Shown here: positions 1-5,828 of the stretch, piece by piece
Layout of the letters: every line of letters begins with the position of its first letter
Numbering within the stretch: position 1 is the stretch's first letter
From: Planctomycetota bacterium
GTDB taxonomy: Bacteria; Planctomycetota; Brocadiia; JAJRTI01
Assembly: GCA_024278415.1 (NCBI GenBank)
Contig: JAJRTI010000464.1
Span: 1 to 8,905 of the forward strand
Direction of reading: 5' to 3'
DNA length: 8,905 bases
Translations under genes and position numbers: made by a program
The notes under the pieces: generated by a model
What the model was told of the DNA's origin: nothing
The model's input: only the letters and a program-made list of their open reading frames with translations
Databases searched by the model: none

Positions 1-1535
1 GGGCCGACCCAGTGCGCCACTCCGCCGCTGCCGTAGTAGCCTCCGCCGTACTCGGAGAGCGTCTCGATTCCTTCGAACACGTGCGTGGCCGCGGTCGCCC
101 ACCACTTGCCGCGCTCCGAGCCGACGACGAGACCCAAGGCGCCCAGCCCTTCCAACGCGCGGTTCAGTTGCGCGGCGCCCGCGGTCCGGCGCAACGGGTG
201 CTTCGGGTGGTAGCATTCGACAATGGAGCCGCCCGTGGTGGTCGTGTCCAGAAAGAAGTAGTTCAACCCGGCCTTGGCGCCGGCCAACCCCACGGGCCGA
301 ACCGCGTCGTACAGCGTCGCGGGGCAACGCACGAGGTAGCCCTTCGGATCCCAAGGGCTCTTCTTGTATTTGAACTTGCCGGCGGCGGGCAGGATTGCGC
401 CCTGTTCTTGGGACGGATCCTTGGCGATCAGCCTCCCCTGGATCCAACCGTAATTGTGGTAGCCGCCGATGAGATAACCCGCATCGACGGCCGCCTTGAT
501 CGCGTCGCGTTCGATGCCTTGTGTGGCCGCGGCTTCGCCTGGACGCGGTTTGGAGACGATGGCTCGCCGGATGCCTGCCTGCTGCAATGCTTGGATCAAC
601 CGCGGGGAGAGATCGCGCTGATGCCACACGTCGAGCGCAGCCTTGAGCCGGGCGACCGCCGGGTTCGCGCGAACCTTGTCTTCCCATGAACGAAACGCTC
701 CTCGCGCCTGTTCGCCGCGGCGGAACGTCTTCGCCATGGCGACGTACCCGCCTCGGGTGAAGAAACGAAACGTGACGCGCCGGGGATACGCGAACTGCCG
801 CTTCGACGCGACCCACGTGATCTGCGGCAGCGTGCGTTCGCCTTTCGGAGTCTTGACCCACTGGACCGAAAACATGCAGTCGTATGGCGTGTCGACCTGC
901 GTCATCACTCCGCGCTCGCCGTCCGTGACGCCCCACCAGGGCATGCTGAGTTTCTGGTGGAGCCACAAACGGTTCCAGCGCCGGTAATCGACCAACGGGT
1001 CGGTGTCCCGCGTGGAGTAGATGACGCCTTCGTCGATGGGCACCGCCGCGTCGGGCCCCGCATCGTCGTTGTGAAACGCGTAGGGATACGTCATGAGCAT
1101 CACGCCGGGCCAGCTCGGCTTCCACGGCAGCGGGCGGTCTCGGTCGGGCGTGTCGATGGTGACGGTCAGCGCGGCTTCATCGGCCGCGAGCCGGAACACC
1201 ACGTCGAAGGGATGCCCCTTCCAGGTGGCCTTCGCCCGGATGGATCGGCCGTCGGCCGCCGCCTGCGTGAGCTGAATCAAGCTGCCCGGTGAAATCTTGT
1301 TCGTCACGACCTTGCCCCATTGGCGCCCCCTGGCCGACTGAAACGGCGCGTACTGCCGCCACACGACACCGTTGCGAAGGTCTTGGGCCGTCAGCAAGCC
1401 CGACGGCGTGGCCAACGACACGCGCAGCGACTCATTCGAAATGGCGGCTTCCCGGCCCGCGCCGGCGGCGCCACACCCGGCAGGCCAGCTAGCGGTAACG
1501 AACGCGAGCGCGAGAATGGCATGTGCAATTCGCAT
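1..1535 (-). CDS. GH129/GH101-related glycoside hydrolase, N-terminal 511 residues (3' end outside window)
   Basis: The frame begins with ATG at 1535 and stays open to the left edge. Residues 1-27 are an export signal (hydrophobic ILALAFVTA, then PAGCGAAGA); PAGC is a weak lipobox. Residues about 30-265 are beta-rich, like the N-terminal sandwich of GH101/GH129-type enzymes. A barrel-like part follows from about 300: IGGYHNYGWIQ (356-366), YFFLDTTTTGG with Asp 430 as candidate nucleophile, ECYHPKHPLRR (440-450), VVGSERGKWWA (470-480) and HVFEGIETL (485-493), where a glutamate may be the acid/base. This set of motifs recalls GH129 (alpha-N-acetylgalactosaminidase) and its uncharacterised relatives in environmental bacteria. 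It lies downstream of gene C on the same strand. The export signal and fold are fairly sure; the GalNAc substrate is not, because many relatives are untested and the C-terminal part is missing. Confidence 0.75.
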   Translation of the reverse strand, partial: MRIAHAILALAFVTASWPAGCGAAGAGREAAISNESLRVSLATPSGLLTAQDLRNGVVWRQYAPFQSARGRQWGKVVTNKISPGSLIQLTQAAADGRSIRAKATWKGHPFDVVFRLAADEAALTVTIDTPDRDRPLPWKPSWPGVMLMTYPYAFHNDDAGPDAAVPIDEGVIYSTRDTDPLVDYRRWNRLWLHQKLSMPWWGVTDGERGVMTQVDTPYDCMFSVQWVKTPKGERTLPQITWVASKRQFAYPRRVTFRFFTRGGYVAMAKTFRRGEQARGAFRSWEDKVRANPAVARLKAALDVWHQRDLSPRLIQALQQAGIRRAIVSKPRPGEAAATQGIERDAIKAAVDAGYLIGGYHNYGWIQGRLIAKDPSQEQGAILPAAGKFKYKKSPWDPKGYLVRCPATLYDAVRPVGLAGAKAGLNYFFLDTTTTGGSIVECYHPKHPLRRTAGAAQLNRALEGLGALGLVVGSERGKWWATAATHVFEGIETLSEYGGGYYGSGGVAHWVG

Positions 1536-1715
1536 GAGTCTTTTCCCTTTCCCAATCGTCGGGCTTGAGAGTGTTGATCCAAACGGGTTCGAGGGCTCCG
1601 TCCCGTTGCTACGCGAGGAGCGCAAGCAAAGCACGCATCGAAGTGGGCGAACCTCTCTGCGCTTGGATTGAACGACTTGGCATATCTACGGCGAATTCTC
1701 CCAAGAGCGACCCTG
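1536..1715 (-). promoter_or_regulatory. 180-base leader between genes C and D; no clear promoter
   Basis: No convincing gene is seen here. I found no well-spaced -35/-10 pair. Just before the ATG of gene D at 1535 there is AAAGGG (1550-1545) nine bases upstream, a moderate Shine-Dalgarno. Two overlapping imperfect stems exist on the minus strand. One joins TTGCT and AGCAA (1629-1606, with a GCG/CGC inner stem). The other joins AACGGG and CCCGTT (1607-1582). They share two bases, so they would compete. The gap is far longer than the B-C gap, so D may have its own promoter or a regulated leader. Confidence 0.35.
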
Positions 1716-4259
1716 TCACCGCAAGGCGTCGCCCAGCACCGGCAGCAACTCGCTGAGATGGTCGATGCCGAGCGAGCCGGGTTTCAGCGCCCGCAACGCG
1801 GCCCAGTCATCCGCGGTGAGGCGGTTGTGCGTCACGTGCAGCTTCTTGCCCGCGGCGCGCACTGCGTCGGCGACTTCCGCCGCGAGCCGCAACGGAACGC
1901 CGATGCGCGCGTAGTGCGCGTAGCGGATGGCTTCATGAATATCGGGAAGCTGCTTGCCCCACCACACCACGCGCACGCGGGCGTCCCGATGCCGAAGCGC
2001 CTCGGCCTCCTCGACGCGGGAGACCTCGATGAGCGCCTCCTCCCAGAGGCCGTATTTCCCAATCAATTCGATGACCCGGTCGTAAAACCTCTGGTTCGCC
2101 TCGAACGGATACGATTCGTCGTCCTTCGTGTCGATCCACATGCGCAGCCCGGGCCGCTTCTTCATCGCGACGACCCGGAACACTTCCTCCAGCGTGGGAA
2201 TGATGACGCCTTTGCCCCGCAATGGGAACGTGTGGTCGCCCTTGGGGTCGAACTTGTACGCCGCGTCGAGCGTCTGGAGTTCGGCGACGGTTTTTTCCGC
2301 CACAACCCAATCTTGATCGCAAGTGCGGCCGGTGGTCTGGTCGTGGATGACCACGATCTCGCCGTCGGCCGTCTTGCGGATGTCCATGTCGAGGCTGAAG
2401 CCATCGTGCAGGTTGCGCCGAAACGCGTAGAGCGTGTTTTGCGGCGCGTCTGCGCTGCCGCCGCGGTGGGGGAAGATGTCCGTGCGGCGCAAACGATACT
2501 CGTCTCGATTCACCAGTCGAACCACCACGTCTACTCCTTTCCACGGTGAGGTGAGCGTTCGCACGCCGCGGCCCGGGACAGGCTCGCCGGGGCGCGCTTG
2601 GCCCGTGTCGGCCCGATACCATTCGACCGCGAACGTCCCCGAAGCCTGTCGCAAGTCCACGCGCACGCCCGGCGTGCGGCCAGGGCCGAGCGTTGCGCGC
2701 GTCCGCGTGCGTTGCTCTTTGGAATTGCGGTCGCCGCCGCTGCGCTCGCCGTCCTTTGCGCAGGGCAGGTAGATGAGATACTCGTCATGCCCTCGCCGCG
2801 CACATTGCGCGCGGCTGGGCCCGTTCGGCTCAGGCTTCGGTGCGGGAATGGCCCTCGCGGCCGCGTCGTCCGGCTCGAACTCGGCCAAGTCGATGCGCCG
2901 CGTCTCGAAATAACGCTTGATGTGGATGACCGAATTGAGCCCTTTCAATGGCTCGGTGTACGTATGCCCTGGCACTTGGAAGGGCCGCCGCCCCGTCGTC
3001 GAGTAGGGATGAAGCACGGGGTAACGCCCGCCGTAATTCGGCGACCCGCCCGACAGCAGCACCGACCAGAACAGCCGGCGATAGTAGTAGTCGGGGTGCA
3101 AAATCCTCTCCTGATCCCGCGGCGGCTGTTCGTACCAATCCTCGCCGTAAAACAGGTGCACGGGCCAGCGGTAGTAGTCGTCGCAGACTTTTCCATCCAC
3201 CTCGGCGTAGCGCTCCACGTGCAGGTACGTGTGCCATGCGCCAAAGTCCCGTTCCGTCGCGAGCGCGTGGTGTTCGTAGCGTTTGCAGCCCGCTGACCGC
3301 AACGTGTGGAATGGGTCATGCTCAGCCAGATACTCGCCGATCTCGCGCACCATGTCCACGTTGCGGTCGGCCTGGGGCCACTTCTTGAGGTTTACGAACA
3401 CCGTGTCGTTCACGATTTGGAAAAACACCTGCGGCCAAGCGGCCCAGCGCGCGATCATGTAGTCGAGCGTCCGTTGCCGCCACCGCTTCGGGATGCGAAA
3501 CCACCGCCGGCCCACGTCGCTCGTCTTGCCAAACAGAATGAGTTGCACATACAAATCGGGATGATGGTTCAGCAAGTATTCGAGGCGTCGGTCGGTAGCT
3601 TGGAAGCGGGCGAGGTCGAACTGCTTGTAAAAGTCGTTCTTGTGCACGTCCCGTTCCCAGCACCAATTCGAGCGCTCGTAGTGGCCGAGTGTCGGGCTAT
3701 GCCGTCCCCATCCCGCGTACCCGCCGCCGCCGCCCGCGCGCAGCGACGTGGCGCCCAGCGCCGCGTCGTCTTCCACGTATCGCACGAAATCCTCGAACGG
3801 GACGCTGCCGCGGAAGAGGATATACGCCGTGTCGCTGAGGTTCAGGAACGTCTGGCCGTTGTCCGTCATCCACTGGTGTGGATTGTGCGGATGTGGGCGC
3901 ATTTTGCCGCGCAGGCGCGAATCCACCGCGACGAACGCGCCGGCCTGGCCGTCGAGTTTTGGATCATCCGATCGCGCTGCCCAACGCCAGCGGCCCACTT
4001 CGAACACGTAGAGCCGGACGCGCCACGTGCCGCCGCCGTCGTAAAACGCGCGCACCGTCACCGGCGCCTTCGTGGGCGGTATAAACGTGACGTTGCAGTC
4101 CGTCCCGAACGGATTCGGATCCTCGCCGTTGCCGGCGAGCGCGATCTCGTGGACGCCGAACTCGCGCGCGATCTCCTCGCCGCGGGTCACATTCGGGCCC
4201 GCCTGCGCTGCGCACGCGGCACACATCAAAGTCATAGCCAACACCACCTCAGCTTTCAC
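1716..4259 (-). CDS. DUF5060 - DUF4038/GH140-like barrel - beta-sandwich - GDPD phosphodiesterase fusion, exported
   Basis: 847 residues from a GTG start. Signal peptide 1-20 (cleavage after AQA). Residues about 31-113 fit DUF5060 (FGVHEIAL, NPFGTDCNVTF, FYDGGGTWRVRLY). Residues about 120-460 fit a DUF4038 apiosidase-like barrel, with FFQIVNDT (Asp 285, candidate acid/base) and LFYGEDWYEQ (Glu 373, candidate nucleophile). As I recall, GH140 apiosidase also uses an Asp/Glu pair. Residues about 490-590 resemble the collagen-binding-like sandwich, with a charged insert at about 502-529. Residues 594-847 are a GDPD domain: HRG at 598-600, APQNTL, DMD at 624-626 where ExD is usual, IHD with His 639, IPTLEEV and DTK at 710-712. 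GDPD enzymes hydrolyse glycerophosphodiesters with two histidines and a divalent metal. The reading frame is continuous across the junction. Inferred role: release of sugar and phosphodiester groups from a decorated glycan. Substrate unknown. Confidence 0.85.
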   Translation of the reverse strand: MKAEVVLAMTLMCAACAAQAGPNVTRGEEIAREFGVHEIALAGNGEDPNPFGTDCNVTFIPPTKAPVTVRAFYDGGGTWRVRLYVFEVGRWRWAARSDDPKLDGQAGAFVAVDSRLRGKMRPHPHNPHQWMTDNGQTFLNLSDTAYILFRGSVPFEDFVRYVEDDAALGATSLRAGGGGGYAGWGRHSPTLGHYERSNWCWERDVHKNDFYKQFDLARFQATDRRLEYLLNHHPDLYVQLILFGKTSDVGRRWFRIPKRWRQRTLDYMIARWAAWPQVFFQIVNDTVFVNLKKWPQADRNVDMVREIGEYLAEHDPFHTLRSAGCKRYEHHALATERDFGAWHTYLHVERYAEVDGKVCDDYYRWPVHLFYGEDWYEQPPRDQERILHPDYYYRRLFWSVLLSGGSPNYGGRYPVLHPYSTTGRRPFQVPGHTYTEPLKGLNSVIHIKRYFETRRIDLAEFEPDDAAARAIPAPKPEPNGPSRAQCARRGHDEYLIYLPCAKDGERSGGDRNSKEQRTRTRATLGPGRTPGVRVDLRQASGTFAVEWYRADTGQARPGEPVPGRGVRTLTSPWKGVDVVVRLVNRDEYRLRRTDIFPHRGGSADAPQNTLYAFRRNLHDGFSLDMDIRKTADGEIVVIHDQTTGRTCDQDWVVAEKTVAELQTLDAAYKFDPKGDHTFPLRGKGVIIPTLEEVFRVVAMKKRPGLRMWIDTKDDESYPFEANQRFYDRVIELIGKYGLWEEALIEVSRVEEAEALRHRDARVRVVWWGKQLPDIHEAIRYAHYARIGVPLRLAAEVADAVRAAGKKLHVTHNRLTADDWAALRALKPGSLGIDHLSELLPVLGDALR

Positions 4260-4266
4260 GAAATTG

Positions 4267-4270
4267 CTCC
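4267..4270 (-). promoter_or_regulatory. Ribosome binding site supporting the GTG start of gene C
   Basis: On the minus strand the stop of gene B (TGA) is followed by AT, GGAG, seven bases (CAATTTC) and GTG at 4259. The ideal spacing and the signal peptide reading from this GTG decide the start; the next in-frame ATG (4235) would cut away the first eight signal residues. The whole intergenic gap is 13 bases, so translation of B and C is probably coupled. Confidence 0.75.
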
Positions 4271-4272
4271 AT

Positions 4273-5733
4273 TCATTTCTTCACCAACGCGGCGACCCAA
4301 CCGCCTTTGTACGGCGCGCTTAGCGTCACGACGAGGCCGCCTTCAATCGTTCTGTCCATCAACCGGTAGCCTCCCGCCTGCGAAGTCTGCACCTCGATTC
4401 CCATCGACACGCTGATCCACGTGACATCGAACGCGCCCGGGGCGTCGGAAAGATCGAGCCGCACCGATCCGCCGTCGGTGAAATAGAGCGCGTAGTACTT
4501 GCCGGGTTTGGCGGTGAGGTAGGCTTCGTTGCGGCTGCGACGTGAAAGCAAATCCATCCGCGGCTCGCACTCCCACAGGGGAATCAAACGCTCCAGAATC
4601 CGCGCGGCCTTGATGCTTGCTTTGGCGAAATCGTTCAGGCCGTTGCCCGAATCCGGCCTGTGGAAACGAACCGCGGCGCAGCCACCGATGAGGTTTCGCC
4701 AGAACCGCTGAACGCCGTCCTCGGGGCCGCCCGTGCCGAAGGTGTGATACCCGCTCCCGTAGATCTTCGTGTTGTTGCATGGCCGCGGATGCTTCTTGTC
4801 CACCTGCTCCACAAGCCATCGCATCTGCTTCCAATGGGTCTCGTTGTAATTGCGGCTGTTCACCTGGGAAATGTCGGCGAACATGTAATGTTTCGGATCG
4901 GCGAAGATAAGCCGGGTATGCACAGCCTTTTGGCCCATCCAACCATCATCAAACATGTCAGTCGTATACACCGCCACGCCCTTCTTAGCCGCCTTCGCCT
5001 GGATGAACTCGATCCAATACTTGCCCCAATCCGCCGGCGTGGAGGTCTCGTTGTCCATGCAGTAGAGGACGTTTCCGTATTTCAGGCTGTAGGAGAGCAT
5101 CTTCGACACAAAGGCCTCCTGGTAGCGGCGAACAAGGTCGATTTTTGGCGCGTAACCGGCCATACCGGGGATCGAATGGAAAAACGGCTGCCTGTCCCGT
5201 GAAGGATGCTGCGGGTAGTCGCGGGCGAAGCCTGTCTGCGCGTACGTGTAGTTGGTGTTGTTCTTGGGGTTCCAGGGACTCGTCTCCCAGTTGCTCTTCG
5301 AGAAGTCGAAGCGGTCCCACACTTCGATTTGAATGATGATGTCGCGTTCGTCACACCACTTCAGGCAATTGGCGAAGCGCTTCCAGTAATCCTTGTTCCA
5401 TTGATCCATATCGAACTTGCCGTTCGGCAATCGCTTGTGCGGCTTCAGGTCGAGCCCTTCGCGCTGGCTCATGGTGCAGCGCACGTAGTTGCCGCCGACG
5501 GCTGCGATCTCGTCGAGATGCGCCTTCAGATCGTCAAGCAGGAAGATGTGATCGGTCTTGCTTCCGCCCAGAAGCAGCGCGGGCTTGCCTTTGTATTGCC
5601 AATAGCGCTGGTTTTTTGCGTAAGGCTGAATTCGGCCCCCATCCGCGGCTGACGCGGCCGCGCAACCGACGAAGGCCAAGGCCACTACAGCAGGGGCAAG
5701 CAATCCAAAAGCATCCAGCGAGGGATGAAGCAT
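4273..5733 (-). CDS. Exported apiosidase/cellulase-like (DUF4038-type) TIM-barrel protein with C-terminal collagen-binding-like domain
   Basis: 486 residues. Residues 1-30 form an export signal with a hydrophobic core. FVGC (21-24) resembles a loose lipobox, so either a lipoprotein or ordinary signal peptidase cleavage after ASA is possible. Residues about 36-390 look like a DUF4038-type barrel: YKGKPALLLGGSKTDHIF at its beginning, NYVRCTMS at about 82-89, IIIQIEVWDRFD, and VLYCMDNETS with Asn 228-Glu 229 as candidate acid/base. The segment where a strand-7 glutamate is expected reads CNNTKIYGSGYHTFG (319-333) and has none. The tail from about 395 (KYYALYFTDGGSVRLDLSDA) matches the 'putative collagen-binding' sandwich that often follows DUF4038. 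The likely role is a glycosidase, or a glycan-binding relative of one, outside the cytoplasm. It is separated by 95 bases from A and 13 from C. The family call is good; activity and substrate are unknown. Confidence 0.82.
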   Translation of the reverse strand: MLHPSLDAFGLLAPAVVALAFVGCAAASAADGGRIQPYAKNQRYWQYKGKPALLLGGSKTDHIFLLDDLKAHLDEIAAVGGNYVRCTMSQREGLDLKPHKRLPNGKFDMDQWNKDYWKRFANCLKWCDERDIIIQIEVWDRFDFSKSNWETSPWNPKNNTNYTYAQTGFARDYPQHPSRDRQPFFHSIPGMAGYAPKIDLVRRYQEAFVSKMLSYSLKYGNVLYCMDNETSTPADWGKYWIEFIQAKAAKKGVAVYTTDMFDDGWMGQKAVHTRLIFADPKHYMFADISQVNSRNYNETHWKQMRWLVEQVDKKHPRPCNNTKIYGSGYHTFGTGGPEDGVQRFWRNLIGGCAAVRFHRPDSGNGLNDFAKASIKAARILERLIPLWECEPRMDLLSRRSRNEAYLTAKPGKYYALYFTDGGSVRLDLSDAPGAFDVTWISVSMGIEVQTSQAGGYRLMDRTIEGGLVVTLSAPYKGGWVAALVKK

Positions 5734-5740
5734 GGTTCTT

Positions 5741-5750
5741 CTCCTTCTCC
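5741..5750 (-). promoter_or_regulatory. Ribosome binding site that fixes the start of gene B
   Basis: On the minus strand GGAGAAGGAG is followed by seven bases (AAGAACC) and ATG at 5733. This strong Shine-Dalgarno, with a hydrophobic export signal directly behind the ATG, favours 5733 over the in-frame ATG at 5796. The 5796 ATG lies inside the hairpin stem and would add an unlikely arginine-rich leader. Confidence 0.8.
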
Positions 5751-5777
5751 AGTAGGGAGCGTGGGAATGAAACAAGA

Positions 5778-5798
5778 ATACGCGCGCCACGCGCATAT
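5778..5798 (-). terminator. Strong hairpin after gene A; candidate intrinsic terminator, attenuator or mRNA-processing stem
   Basis: Read on the minus strand this is ATATGCGCG, loop TGG, CGCGCGTAT: nine pairs including one G-U, with a three-base loop. It starts 30 bases after the stop of gene A and is followed by TCTTGTTTCATT, which is T-rich but interrupted. It lies about 45 bases before the start of gene B. It could end part of the A transcript, protect its 3' end, or set different levels of A and B. The imperfect T-tract makes full termination uncertain. Confidence 0.45.
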
Positions 5799-5828
5799 GG
5801 GACGAATGAAGACTCTACAGCGACACGG

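Noticed and set aside
12..689. 225-codon open frame on the plus strand
   Set aside because: It is antisense to gene D, which reads continuously with GH129-like motifs on the other strand.
1668..2549. 293-codon open frame on the plus strand
   Set aside because: It is antisense to the GDPD part of gene C, whose motifs (HRG, IHD) are clear on the minus strand.
3719..3742. Short GCC/GCG-rich run that looks like a microsatellite
   Set aside because: It encodes a glycine run (about residues 176-180 of gene C) within a normal coding frame; it is too short and irregular to call a repeat.
3306..4415. 369-codon open frame on the plus strand
   Set aside because: It runs opposite gene C, over the B-C junction and into the 3' end of B. 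Its composition is typical of a codon shadow, and it has no domain or ribosome binding site.
5734..5796. N-terminal extension of gene B to an ATG at 5796
   Set aside because: The 21 extra residues include WRRRR ahead of the signal peptide, the ATG is buried in a hairpin, and a strong ribosome binding site sits seven bases before the ATG at 5733.
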